The notes under the pieces were generated by a model. That model was given only the letters and a program-made list of their open reading frames with translations, was not told the origin of the DNA and made no database searches. Source: Streptomyces bottropensis ATCC 25435 (lineage in GTDB: Bacteria > Actinomycetota > Actinomycetes > Streptomycetales > Streptomycetaceae). From it: a stretch of 64,000 bases of DNA. Below, one piece after another: positions 51,918 through 59,673 of this stretch. The position numbers were made by a program, and so were the translations under genes. The stretch lies in contig NZ_KB911581.1 of the NCBI RefSeq assembly GCF_000383595.1, positions 6,717,519-6,781,518 of the forward strand, read 5' to 3'. The stretch's first letter is position 1. Every line of letters starts with the position of its first letter.

Positions 51918-52175
51918 ATGCCCGAACAGGACGACCAGGAGCGGGAGTTCGACATCAAGTGGGCGGACGGCGCCGAGCACAAGGAGCCCTCGGCCCGGGC
52001 CCGGATGCTCGCCGCCCGCTGGAAGGAGAACCCTCCCGCGCCCCAGCCCTTCCGCGCCGACCCCGGCCCGGCCGGACCGCGCCGGTCCTCGTGGGTGTCG
52101 ACGCTGATCGTCTTCGGCTGCGTGGCGGGGCTCATCGCGCTGATCGGCTACATCAACTACCGGTCGTCGTACTGA
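51918..52175 (+). CDS. Small membrane protein, C-terminal anchor
   Basis: This 85-residue protein begins MPEQDDQEREFDIKWADGAEHKEPSARARMLAARWKE and ends in one membrane helix (WVSTLIVFGCVAGLIALIGYI, about 59-79) and a short YRSSY tail. GGGGAGG lies 7 bases before the ATG at 51918. No function is known; it follows glnA in the same direction but after a terminator. Confidence 0.82.
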   Translation: MPEQDDQEREFDIKWADGAEHKEPSARARMLAARWKENPPAPQPFRADPGPAGPRRSSWVSTLIVFGCVAGLIALIGYINYRSSY

Positions 52176-52214
52176 GCGGGTGTGGTGGCGCGGCCGAGGC
52201 GAGCCCCGGCCGCG

Positions 52215-52508
52215 CTACCTGCCGCCCTTGTCGCGGTCCTGTCGACGGGTCGCGAGCGGCCGTTCGCGGCGGTAGCGGCGCTCCCACCTCGCCTGCTGGT
52301 CACGGCGATCGCGGTACGCGCGGTAGGAGCCGGGCTGGGCCGGGCCGCCGCCTGCCGGGGAGCCCGACGAGGAGGCCGCCGAACCTCCCCCTGTGCGGCC
52401 GTGGCGGACGTACAGGTAGAGCAGGGCGACGGCGGCCAGCCAGAGGACTTGGTTGGAGAAACCCATGACGACCAGAACCGCGGTCGCCGAGAGGATCAAG
52501 GTGCCCAT
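52215..52508 (-). CDS. Small membrane protein
   Basis: This 97-residue protein starts with two short hydrophobic segments (MGTLILSATAVLVVMGF and VLWLAAVALLYLYV, residues 1-36) and ends in a basic, Arg-rich tail. GAGGAG lies 7 bases before the ATG at 52508. Function is unknown. Confidence 0.75.
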   Translation of the reverse strand: MGTLILSATAVLVVMGFSNQVLWLAAVALLYLYVRHGRTGGGSAASSSGSPAGGGPAQPGSYRAYRDRRDQQARWERRYRRERPLATRRQDRDKGGR

Positions 52509-52705
52509 GACGGGACTCCTCGGGGCGTGGCGTGGGTGATGACTGTGCGGGGAAGAGTAGCCCTGGCGCCGGGAAGTGATGCCCGCCTTGCGCGGGGCCG
52601 GTGTCCGAGGGGCTTCGCTGCGCGTGTCCAGGATGATGGTGTGGCGGGTGCGAGGGCATCCCATTTATCGGGGAACGGCCGGGGTGCGTCGGGGATGCTG
52701 GGTCC

Positions 52706-53647
52706 ATGGCATCGGATGATCATGAGTGGGCCGCGACCCGGGCATGGGTGGCCGAGCGGCTCCCGGAGGGCCGCACCGTACGGAACTGGACGGATCTGCG
52801 GGGTGGTTGGACCTCCCGGATGCGCGGGCTGACGCTCGACGACGGGACGGGGCTCGTCCTGCGGTCGTTCGTGAAACCGTTCTTCCGGCTGCACGCTCCG
52901 GGGCTGCTGAACCGTGAGGCCGAGATCCTCACGCTGCTCGCCTCGTACGACGGCATTCCCGCTCCACGCCTGCACGCCGTCGACCCGACCGCCGAACTCG
53001 CCGACCACCCCTCGCTGTTGATGTCCCTGCTGCCGGGATCGTTGCGGATGGCGCAGGACGCGGACCTGGAGGCGCGGCTGGATCTGCTCGCCGGGCAGCT
53101 CGCCCGCATCCACGCGGTCGTACCGGAGCGACGGCCCCGCACGTACCAGGCCTGGACCTCGCCCGAGCGGGTCAGCACGCCGGGCGGTGCGCTGTGGGAG
53201 CGGGCGGTGGAGGTGATCCGGCGGGAGGCACCCGCGTACGAAGGGTGCTTCCTGCACCGGGACTTCCATCCCGGGAACGTCCTCTTCACGGGTACGGGTG
53301 ACGGGGCGGGCGGTGGTCTTCGGGTCAGCGGGGTCGTGGACTGGGTCGAGACCTCGTGGGGGCCGGCGGACCTCGATGTGGCGCACTGTTCGACCGCCCT
53401 GGCGTTGTTGTACGGGGTGGAGCACGGGCTCGGATTCAGGGAGCGGTACGAGGCGCGGGGCGGGCGTCGGCCGGCCGTGGACCAGGACCACGTGTACTGG
53501 CGGCTGCTGGACGCACTGGGCTACGCCCCGGACGCGGAGAAGCTCGCGGTGCCCTGGCGGGAGCTGGGGCGGACGGATCTGACGCCGGAGGTCCTGGGGG
53601 CTCGGCTGGAGGGGTACGTGGGCGGGGTGCTGGAGCGGTACGCTTGA
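52706..53647 (+). CDS. Aminoglycoside phosphotransferase-family kinase
   Basis: This 313-residue APH/choline-kinase-family protein has the catalytic loop FLHRDFHPGNVLF (about 188-200) and the metal-binding VVDWVETSWGPADLDVAH. The substrate is unknown and need not be an antibiotic. Its TGA stop at 53645-53647 coincides with the edge of the IS605-type element, whose terminal bases supply the last codon and the stop. Confidence 0.9.
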   Translation: MASDDHEWAATRAWVAERLPEGRTVRNWTDLRGGWTSRMRGLTLDDGTGLVLRSFVKPFFRLHAPGLLNREAEILTLLASYDGIPAPRLHAVDPTAELADHPSLLMSLLPGSLRMAQDADLEARLDLLAGQLARIHAVVPERRPRTYQAWTSPERVSTPGGALWERAVEVIRREAPAYEGCFLHRDFHPGNVLFTGTGDGAGGGLRVSGVVDWVETSWGPADLDVAHCSTALALLYGVEHGLGFRERYEARGGRRPAVDQDHVYWRLLDALGYAPDAEKLAVPWRELGRTDLTPEVLGARLEGYVGGVLERYA

Positions 53648-53800
53648 CTTGCTCTTCGCCCTGAAGGGCGAAGATTCTGGCCTTCTCGGCTGGTTGCCGT
53701 GCCGCTACGCGGCACGGTTTCCGGTCGGGAATCCGTGGCTTCCTGTTTCTTCGCGCTGTGCCGGGATCGCTCCTGGTCTTACCGGCGCTCCGCAGGCCGA
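53644..53800 (-). ncRNA. Putative omega/reRNA at the 3' end of tnpB
   Basis: TnpB nucleases use an RNA made from the end of their gene through the element's right end, with the guide read from the flanking DNA. Here that RNA would cover the tnpB 3' end and the hairpin at 53653-53672 and finish GTCAA. The adjoining guide would start GCGTACCGCTCCAGC inside the APH gene. Extent is estimated from the family. Confidence 0.45.
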
Positions 53801-54928
53801 TACCGCCAGTCCGGCGGCCGTTTTGACGTTGATCGCGGCGTTGGTGTCCCGGTCATGGACGGCGCCGCAGGCGGCACAGGTCCATTCCCGGATGTTCAGG
53901 GGTTTAGGTCCGTCCTTGACACCGCAGGTGGAGCAGGTCTGGGAGGTCGGCTCGAACCGGCCGATCGTGACCAGGGTCCGGCCGTACCGGACCGCTTTGT
54001 ACTCCAGCATGCTGACGAACGAGGACCATCCTGCGTCGTGCACGGACTTGGCCAGCCGGGTACGCGCCAGTCCTGCCACCGACAGACTTTCCACGGCGAT
54101 TCCTTGGTTCTCGGAGATCAGCCGGGTGGAGATCTGGTGGTGGAACTCTTTGCGGGCGTCGGTGACCTCGGCATGGGCGCGAGCGACTTTCAAGCGGGCC
54201 TTGGCGCGGTTCTTCGATCCCTTCTGCTTGCGGGACAGTTCCCGCTGGGCCTTCTTCAGCTTCTTCTCCGCCCGGCGCAGGAACCGCGGGGAGTTGATCT
54301 TCGTGCCGTCGGACAGGACGGCGAAATGCGTCAGGCCCAAGTCGATGCCGATGTTCTGGTCGGTGTCGGGCATCCGGGTGGCATCGGCCGCGGGGTCGGT
54401 GTCGACGACGAAGGAGGCGAAGTACCGCCCGGCCGCGTCCTTGACGACGGTGACGGAAGTGGGGGTGGTGGGCAGGGTGCGGGACCACTTCACCTTCACC
54501 GCACCGATCTTCGGCAGGTCCAGACGGCCGCTGCCGGTGATCTTCCAGCGGGCGTTGGAGGTGAACCGGATCGACTGCCGGGCGTCCTTGCGGGACTTGT
54601 GCCGGGGTACGCCCAGTTTCGGGCCCTTGCGATCGCCCTTGAGGGAGGCGAAGAAATTGCGGTACGCAGTCTCGACGTCCCGCAGGGACTGCTGGAGCAC
54701 CACCGCGGAGACCTCGCCCAGCCAGGACCGCTCCACCGTCTGCTTCGCCTCGGTGATCAGCCTCTTCGACAGCTCTGCGGCCTTGGGGAACGGCTGCTTG
54801 GCCGTTCTGGCCTTCTCACGGGCGCGGACCGCGTCGTTGAACACGACACGAGCACACCCGAACGCCCTCGCCAATGCCCTCTGCTGGCCGGTGTCCGGGT
54901 ACAACCTGAAGGAGTACCGGAGCTGCAT
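53705..54928 (-). CDS. tnpB: TnpB RNA-guided nuclease of the IS605 element
   Basis: This 407-residue TnpB has an N-terminal helix-turn-helix/OrfB region and a RuvC nuclease with all three acidic residues: D196 (GIDLGL), E280 (IAVESLSVAGL) and D361 (DRDTNAAINV). The zinc knuckle is complete (C332, C335, C351, C354). The length is normal, and no frameshift or internal stop is seen, so it should be active. I chose the ATG at 54928 (MQLRYSFRLYP); an in-frame ATG two codons earlier is also possible. TnpB favours element retention by cutting empty sites. Confidence 0.93.
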   Translation of the reverse strand: MQLRYSFRLYPDTGQQRALARAFGCARVVFNDAVRAREKARTAKQPFPKAAELSKRLITEAKQTVERSWLGEVSAVVLQQSLRDVETAYRNFFASLKGDRKGPKLGVPRHKSRKDARQSIRFTSNARWKITGSGRLDLPKIGAVKVKWSRTLPTTPTSVTVVKDAAGRYFASFVVDTDPAADATRMPDTDQNIGIDLGLTHFAVLSDGTKINSPRFLRRAEKKLKKAQRELSRKQKGSKNRAKARLKVARAHAEVTDARKEFHHQISTRLISENQGIAVESLSVAGLARTRLAKSVHDAGWSSFVSMLEYKAVRYGRTLVTIGRFEPTSQTCSTCGVKDGPKPLNIREWTCAACGAVHDRDTNAAINVKTAAGLAVSACGAPVRPGAIPAQREETGSHGFPTGNRAA

Positions 54929-54953
54929 GACCATCACGATACATACTTGGGTT

Positions 54954-55370
54954 ATGGGCGAGATGCAGAAGATCAGAACTGGCAGGCACTGTGCTTTCGT
55001 GATGCACGTCCACTTGGTCTTCGTGACCAAGTTCCGGCACAGCGTGTTCGCCGATGCCCACTTGAGGCGTATGGAAGAGATCATGCGGTCGGTGTGTACG
55101 GACTTCGAATGCGAGCTGGTGGAGTTCAACGGTGAGGACAACTACGTCCACCTGCTGGTGAACTTCCCGCCCAAAGTCGCCGTGACCAAACTGGTCAACT
55201 CCCTCAAGGGCGTCTCCTCCCGCCGCCTGCGCCAGGAGTTCCCCGACCTGGTACGCCACTACTGGAGGGCCAACAAGCTGTGGTCCGGCTCCTACTTCGC
55301 CGGAACGGTCGGCGGCGCCCCGCTCAGCGTGGTCAGGCAGTACATCGAACAGCAGAACCGGCCGGTGTGA
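54954..55370 (+). CDS. tnpA: TnpA Y1 transposase with altered HUH motif
   Basis: This 138-residue single-strand transposase has the catalytic tyrosine Y130 (VVRQYIEQQ) and family blocks HLVFVTKFR and LVNSLKGVSSRRLRQEFP. The metal-binding HUH motif should read HVH at residues 64-66 but reads YVH (DNYVHLLVNFPP). One base change (CAC to TAC) would explain the loss. Transposition is therefore probably impaired. The ATG at 54954 lies 26 bases from the divergent tnpB start. Confidence 0.92.
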   Translation: MGEMQKIRTGRHCAFVMHVHLVFVTKFRHSVFADAHLRRMEEIMRSVCTDFECELVEFNGEDNYVHLLVNFPPKVAVTKLVNSLKGVSSRRLRQEFPDLVRHYWRANKLWSGSYFAGTVGGAPLSVVRQYIEQQNRPV

Positions 55371-55600
55371 ACACCGTCCGGCTCCGCCGGACCTGAATCC
55401 GCGACGCTCCGCGTCGCCACCATCAGATTCGCTTCACCACCGGCCTGAAGGCCGATGCACTGCGAATGAATTCCGGTAGCCGGGCGGGGCCGGGCGCTGG
55501 GGCGTCCGATTGTCAGTGGCGTCCGGAAGGATTGCGTCGGGTGTTCCGGCGCGGTCGGCGCTCCGGATGCCGGGCGCGGTGTGAGGGTGAGGCGGTGGGC

Positions 55601-56785
55601 ATGGCTGACGGGCGGCAGCGGTATGTCGGGGTGGCCGAGCGGCGGGTGCGGCTGGGGCTGCGGCAGCGGTTGGCCGGATCCGTGCGGGCGGCGGGGCCGG
55701 AGGAGGTGGCTGATTCCCTGGTGGCCCTGCACGGCTCGGATCCCGCGACGGTGCCGCTCGCGGTGGGCGCGCGGCTCGCCGATCCCGGGCGGACGGTGGC
55801 CGAGACCGAGCGGGCGCTGTACGTGGACCGCTCGCTGGTCCGGATGCACGGTATGCGGCACACCGTGTTCGTGTTCCCGACCGAGCTGACCGCCGTGGTG
55901 CACGCCTCGACCGGTATCACGGTCGCCGCGAGGGAGCGGGCGGCGCTGCTGAAGGACATGGCCGCGGCCGGGGCGCCGGACGCGGCCTGGCTGAAGGAGG
56001 TCGAGGAGTCGGCGCTGGCCGCGCTGGCCCGCCGGGGCCAGGCGACCGCGGCCGAACTCGCCGAGGACGAACCGAGGTTGCGGGAGCGGTTCGCGTACGC
56101 GGCCGGGAAGAGTTACGAGGGGACGCACACCGTCTCGACGCGGCTGCTGAGGGTGCTGGGGGTGGAGGGCAGGGTCGTGCGGGGGCGGCCGCTGGGCTCC
56201 TGGACGTCGAGCCAGTTCCGGTGGGCCGTGGCCCCCGCGCATCCGGAGCTGGATGTGGCGCAGGCCCAGGCGTCCCTGCTGGGCCGGTGGTTGGCGGCCT
56301 GCGGCCCGGCGACCGAGGCGGATCTGAAGTGGTGGACGGGGTGGCGTGTCACCGAGGTCCGCCGGGCGCTGGCGGCGATCGCGGCGCGAGTCGTGGCGCT
56401 GGACGAGGGGACGGGGTATGTGACCGCCGAGGACGAGGAGCCGGTTTCCGACCCCGGCGAGCCCTGGGCCGCCCTTGTGCCCGCCCTCGATCCGACGGCG
56501 ATGGGCTGGCGGCAACGCGACTGGTATCTCGCCCCCGAACTCCGGCCGGCCCTGTTCGACTACAGCGGCAACGTCGGGCCGACGGTGTGGTGGAACGGCC
56601 GGGTGATCGGCGGCTGGGCCCAGCGGTCCGACGGGGAGGTCGTGTGGCGGCTGCTCGACACGGAGGGGGTGGGGCGGGAGGCCGAGACGGCGATCCGTGC
56701 GGAGGCTGCGCGGCTGCGGGGGTGGGTGGGTGACACCCGGGTCACACCGCGCTTTCGGACGCCGCTGGAGAAGGAATTGATGTGA
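55601..56785 (+). CDS. Winged-helix DNA-binding domain protein, AlkZ-like superfamily
   Basis: This 394-residue protein belongs to the HTH_42/AlkZ superfamily, which includes DNA glycosylases for bulky or crosslinked bases. Family-like segments are SLVALHGSDPATVPLAVGARL, RMHGMRHTVFVFP and FDYSGNVGPTVWWNGRVIGGWAQ. The Gln-x-Gln motif of classical AlkZ is not evident, since the matching site reads LHGSD, so glycosylase activity is uncertain. I chose the ATG at 55601 because GAGG lies about 8 bases upstream. Confidence 0.82.
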   Translation: MADGRQRYVGVAERRVRLGLRQRLAGSVRAAGPEEVADSLVALHGSDPATVPLAVGARLADPGRTVAETERALYVDRSLVRMHGMRHTVFVFPTELTAVVHASTGITVAARERAALLKDMAAAGAPDAAWLKEVEESALAALARRGQATAAELAEDEPRLRERFAYAAGKSYEGTHTVSTRLLRVLGVEGRVVRGRPLGSWTSSQFRWAVAPAHPELDVAQAQASLLGRWLAACGPATEADLKWWTGWRVTEVRRALAAIAARVVALDEGTGYVTAEDEEPVSDPGEPWAALVPALDPTAMGWRQRDWYLAPELRPALFDYSGNVGPTVWWNGRVIGGWAQRSDGEVVWRLLDTEGVGREAETAIRAEAARLRGWVGDTRVTPRFRTPLEKELM

Positions 56786-56832
56786 TGCGGGTGCGCGGGC
56801 CGGGGTGGGGGGGCTGTTCGTACGTTGGTGGG

Positions 56833-56868
56833 GGCGGGTGCGTCGGAGAGGGCGGGTGCGTCGGAGAG
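56833..56868. repeat. 18-bp tandem repeat
   Basis: GGCGGGTGCGTCGGAGAG occurs twice in tandem, followed by diverged copies to about 56905. It lies after the AlkZ-like gene and just before a dispersed-repeat copy. Confidence 0.8.
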
Positions 56869-56906
56869 GGCGGATGCGATGCGTCGGCGGGTGCGGGTGC
56901 GTCGTG

Positions 56907-56952
56907 GTTGCTCTCGCAGTTCCCCGCGCTCCTGAAAAGCAGGGGCTGCGCC
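56907..56952 (+). repeat. Dispersed GCGCAGTTCCCC repeat, long copy
   Basis: This is the core with slight changes (TCGCAGTTCCCCGCGCTCCT) plus the hairpin extension AAAAGCAGGGGCTGCGCC. Confidence 0.6.
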
Positions 56953-56996
56953 ACCACCCACGGACGAAACCCGGCCCTCCCCCGCCCACACAAAGC

Positions 56997-57028
56997 GCCG
57001 GGTACCCCAGAAGCAGGGGGCACCCGGC
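56997..57028. terminator. Hairpin terminator between convergent genes
   Basis: A roughly 11-bp interrupted stem (GCCGGGT and CCCC with GGGG and ACCCGGC) lies just after the end of the DUF4360 gene on the minus strand. Confidence 0.65.
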
Positions 57029-57035
57029 AACCGGC

Positions 57036-57683
57036 TCACTCCGAGGGGCACTGCTTCCAGGCCAGGTGATAGATCGTGCTGATGTCACCGTCCGTCGAGT
57101 CCATGGTCATGAAACTCGTGCTGCTGGCCGGCGACGACCCCCGGTTGACCCTCAGCTCGGTGTTGATGTTGAAGTTGCGCTCCATCCCACAGGGCGCCCA
57201 CACCAGCTGGGCCCAGTCGGTCTCGTCCGTGGCCTGCCAGTTGTCCTCCTTCGGGCCGCTGAACGTGTGGGTCCTGGAGGCCGTGTCCGGGGAGCCCTGG
57301 AAGTAGTACGAGGCCTTCTCGACGCCGCTCGCGCCGCGCGCGAGAGAGGCGAAGCCGCGGTAGTCGACGCTGGCGATGGCGTAGGTGAAGCCACCGGGCA
57401 CATGGACGATCAGGTTGAGCTGGCAGTTCTTGCGGAACGCGGTGGACGGGGCGCCACCGCCGACCTGGGCGAGGTAGTCGCTGTAGGTCACCGTGAACGC
57501 GGTGTTGTCCGGTGAGACGGCGACCGCGGCCGTGCCCTGGGGACAGCCGGAGCCGTTCACCGTGGCGACCTTGATGATGATCTTGTCCGGGGGCGGGTCC
57601 TCGAAGGGGGACTCGGCCTGCGCGGGAAGCGCACTGGCGAACAGGGCGGCTACGGCGCCGCCCAGGAGGAGACCACGAACCAT
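57036..57683 (-). CDS. Secreted DUF4360 family protein
   Basis: This 215-residue protein has a Sec signal peptide (MVRGLLLGGAVAALFASALPAQA, cut before ESPFEDP). The mature domain is about 190 residues with cysteines in GSGCPQG, KNCQLN, APCGME and KQCPSE, probably two disulfides. These features fit DUF4360, found in actinobacteria and fungi. I chose the ATG at 57683 because GGGAGAA lies 6 bases upstream. Function is unknown. Confidence 0.87.
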   Translation of the reverse strand: MVRGLLLGGAVAALFASALPAQAESPFEDPPPDKIIIKVATVNGSGCPQGTAAVAVSPDNTAFTVTYSDYLAQVGGGAPSTAFRKNCQLNLIVHVPGGFTYAIASVDYRGFASLARGASGVEKASYYFQGSPDTASRTHTFSGPKEDNWQATDETDWAQLVWAPCGMERNFNINTELRVNRGSSPASSTSFMTMDSTDGDISTIYHLAWKQCPSE

Positions 57684-57840
57684 GGGGGGTTCTCCCATCA
57701 GAGTCATGCACATGTCAATAGACAGGTGCGAGAACCCCACGGCCTGCGACGCCACGGACCGCGCGAGCGCAGTCTGTGAAACAGCTGTGAAGACCGGGGG
57801 GCGACCGCATCGTATGGAGCCCGGACGGGCAGGGCTAGAG

Positions 57841-57873
57841 CGATCTCCGGCCAACCCTGGCGGCCGGAGATCG
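57841..57873 (-). terminator. Hairpin terminator after the 104-residue gene
   Basis: A perfect 12-bp stem (CGATCTCCGGCC and its complement) with a 9-base loop lies 85 bases downstream of that gene's stop on the minus strand. Confidence 0.75.
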
Positions 57874-57957
57874 CCCATTCCCGGTGAACCCCTCGGCTTT
57901 CCTCGGCGGATCGACGGGGCGGTCGCGCGGTACACCGCGCCGACCGCCCCCACCGCA

Positions 57958-58272
57958 CTAGCGGCTGTAGCGCATCAGCGCCCGCACCATGTGGCACGTG
58001 GTGTCCGACGGCGGATGCACGCCGATGACCTCCGCCGTGCTCCGGATCGTCTCGTTGCGCGCCTGGTTCGGCATGTGGACGCCGGAGTCGAGCAGGGCGA
58101 TCGCGAGGCGCATGGCCTTCAGGCGCCGGTTGTGGGTGATGTACCACTCACGCGGACGGCCCGGCGGGAGCGTGTGCTTGACCACCGGCTCGTACGGGAG
58201 ATCGAGCAGGACGGGATGCTGGACGGTCGACTGGGTGGGCAGCGGCTTGGACTTCAGTGCGGCAGCGGGCAC
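57958..58272 (-). CDS. Conserved hypothetical protein
   Basis: This 104-residue soluble protein contains EWYITHNRRLKAMRLAIALLDSGVHMPNQARNETIRSTAEVIG, a helical and basic region that may bind nucleic acid. The start is decided by the ribosome site: AGGAGG lies 6 bases before GTG at 58272, whereas the ATG at 58278 abuts it and cannot be used. Function is unknown. Confidence 0.8.
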   Translation of the reverse strand: MPAAALKSKPLPTQSTVQHPVLLDLPYEPVVKHTLPPGRPREWYITHNRRLKAMRLAIALLDSGVHMPNQARNETIRSTAEVIGVHPPSDTTCHMVRALMRYSR

Positions 58273-58448
58273 GGACATCCTCCTGTCGCGGTCTGGGCAC
58301 CGCCGGAATCCCCCGTCGGCAACCCTCGAACACTGCTTCTATTTTACTACTCCGCACTGACAATCGCCCCTGGCCAGAAGGCATCTGAGGGGTCCTGTGG
58401 CGCAGGTGGAACACGAGTTTTCGCGACCGGTTGACTACCGTGGGCGGC

Positions 58449-58808
58449 ATGGAGATCTGGATCAATCCGGCCTGTTCCAAGTGCCGCAGCGCGCTCAGCC
58501 TGCTCGACGCCGAGGGTGCCGACTACACCGTCCGCCGCTACCTGGAGGACATCCCGAGCGAGGACGAGATCCGCGCCGTACTCGACCGGCTCGGGCTCGA
58601 ACCGTGGGACGTCACCCGCACCCAGGAGGCCGCCGCCAAGGAGCTGGGCCTCAAGGGGTGGGCGCGGGACGCGGGTTCGCGCGACCGCTGGGTCACGGCA
58701 CTCGCCGAGCACCCGGGGCTCATCCAACGGCCCATCATCACCGCCGAGGACGGCACGGCGGTGGTGGCCCGCACGGAGGAGGCGGTACGGGACGCTCTGT
58801 CCAGGTAA
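58449..58808 (+). CDS. ArsC/Spx-family thioredoxin-fold protein
   Basis: This 119-residue protein has the ArsC fold with NPACSKCRSALSLL (CxxC) near the N-terminus and LIQRPIITAEDGTAVVARTEE at the C-terminus. It could be a glutaredoxin-type arsenate reductase, but family members often have other or unknown roles. No ars genes are nearby. Confidence 0.85.
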   Translation: MEIWINPACSKCRSALSLLDAEGADYTVRRYLEDIPSEDEIRAVLDRLGLEPWDVTRTQEAAAKELGLKGWARDAGSRDRWVTALAEHPGLIQRPIITAEDGTAVVARTEEAVRDALSR

Positions 58809-58843
58809 CAGGTGGCCCGGTCGCCCCGGCTCTCAACCGTGGC

Positions 58844-58857
58844 GTGACGTGCGTCAC
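58844..58857. promoter_or_regulatory. Candidate Crp binding site
   Basis: GTGACGTGCGTCAC has six-base inverted arms and fits the reported Streptomyces Crp consensus GTG-N6-GNCAC exactly. It lies 112 bases upstream of the secreted-protein gene at 58969. Confidence 0.55.
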
Positions 58858-58968
58858 TTGAGGGTTTGCTGTGACCGTTGAGTAGCTTCGTTCGACATCT
58901 CGTACGTAGCGGCGTACTCGTCCGATCCGGTGGCCGATCCGAAGGCCCGCCGGGAACAGGAGGCGCGC

Positions 58969-59673
58969 ATGTCGCGTAGGAGAACGCTCGGCACGAAGAA
59001 GAAGGTCGCGCTGTTCGTGACCGCGGCGGCGGTGGCGGGAGGCGGGGCCTTCGCCATGGCGACCACGTCGAACGCGGCGCAGACCGCGGCGGATTCCAGT
59101 GTCTGTCAGGGGCTGGCCACCGCGCTCGGCAACAACGAGCGGTTCATCGCGGACCAGAAGGCGAAGCCCGACGCCCAGTCGGCGGCGCGGATCGCCAACC
59201 GCGAGGCGGTCATCGCCCAGATCAAGGTCCAGCAGGGCGCGTCGGACTGCGTGGTCGGGGAGTCGGCTCAGGGCTCCCAGGCCGCACCGCCCGCACAGCC
59301 GTCCGCGCCGACCACGCAGACCGGGGGGTCGGCTCAGGACCCCCAGGGCGACGAGGCGGCCGGGAACACGGGCGGCGGCGCGGGGAACACGGGCGGCGCG
59401 GGTGACACCGGCAACGCCGGGGCCGGCCAGCAGGTCTGCAACGGCTCCACCGTCACCCTCTCCGGCGAGGGCGGCGCCCCGGCCGCGTCCAGCAACCAGT
59501 TCCCGGCCGGCACGAAGCTGCGGGTGACCAACCTGGACAACAACAAGTCCACGACCGTCGAGGTCACCTCGGTCTCCGGCAGTTGTGCCCTGCTGAACAA
59601 CGCCGCCTTCGAACAGGTCCGGGAACCCGGCAAGTTCCTGATCCGCCGCGCGCTGATCGAGAAGGTGGGGTGA
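58969..59673 (+). CDS. Secreted protein of unknown function
   Basis: This 234-residue protein has a Sec-type signal (KKKVALFVTAAAVAGGGAFAMA, then NAAQTAADSS). A short helical domain with paired cysteines (SSVCQGLA, SDCVVGE) follows, then a Gly/Thr/Gln-rich linker (about 105-160) and a C-terminal domain with two cysteines (QQVCNGSTV, SGSCALLN) that looks like a small beta barrel. I chose the ATG at 58969 because the upstream residues would spoil the signal. Function is unknown; a Crp-type site lies upstream. Confidence 0.82.
   Translation: MSRRRTLGTKKKVALFVTAAAVAGGGAFAMATTSNAAQTAADSSVCQGLATALGNNERFIADQKAKPDAQSAARIANREAVIAQIKVQQGASDCVVGESAQGSQAAPPAQPSAPTTQTGGSAQDPQGDEAAGNTGGGAGNTGGAGDTGNAGAGQQVCNGSTVTLSGEGGAPAASSNQFPAGTKLRVTNLDNNKSTTVEVTSVSGSCALLNNAAFEQVREPGKFLIRRALIEKVG

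Larger units (their letters stand above)
53644..55465. mobile_element. IS200/IS605-family insertion sequence with divergent tnpB and tnpA
   Basis: The element carries tnpB on the minus strand and tnpA on the plus strand, divergently arranged. Subterminal hairpins lie at both ends: CTTCGCCCTGAAGGGCGAAG at 53653-53672, and CGGCCTGAAGGCCG at 55441-55454, with two further palindromes at about 55375-55425. There is no terminal inverted repeat or target duplication, as expected for this family. I place the right end at GTCAA (minus strand, 53644-53648) and the left end just inside ATGAA (55466-55470). These borders are inferred from hairpin position and the APH stop codon. Confidence 0.85.

Noticed and set aside
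54999..55020. HVH at TnpA residues 18-20 as the HUH motif
   Set aside because: It belongs to the N-terminal HLVFVTKFR block of the family. The metal motif aligns to residues 64-66, where the first histidine is missing.
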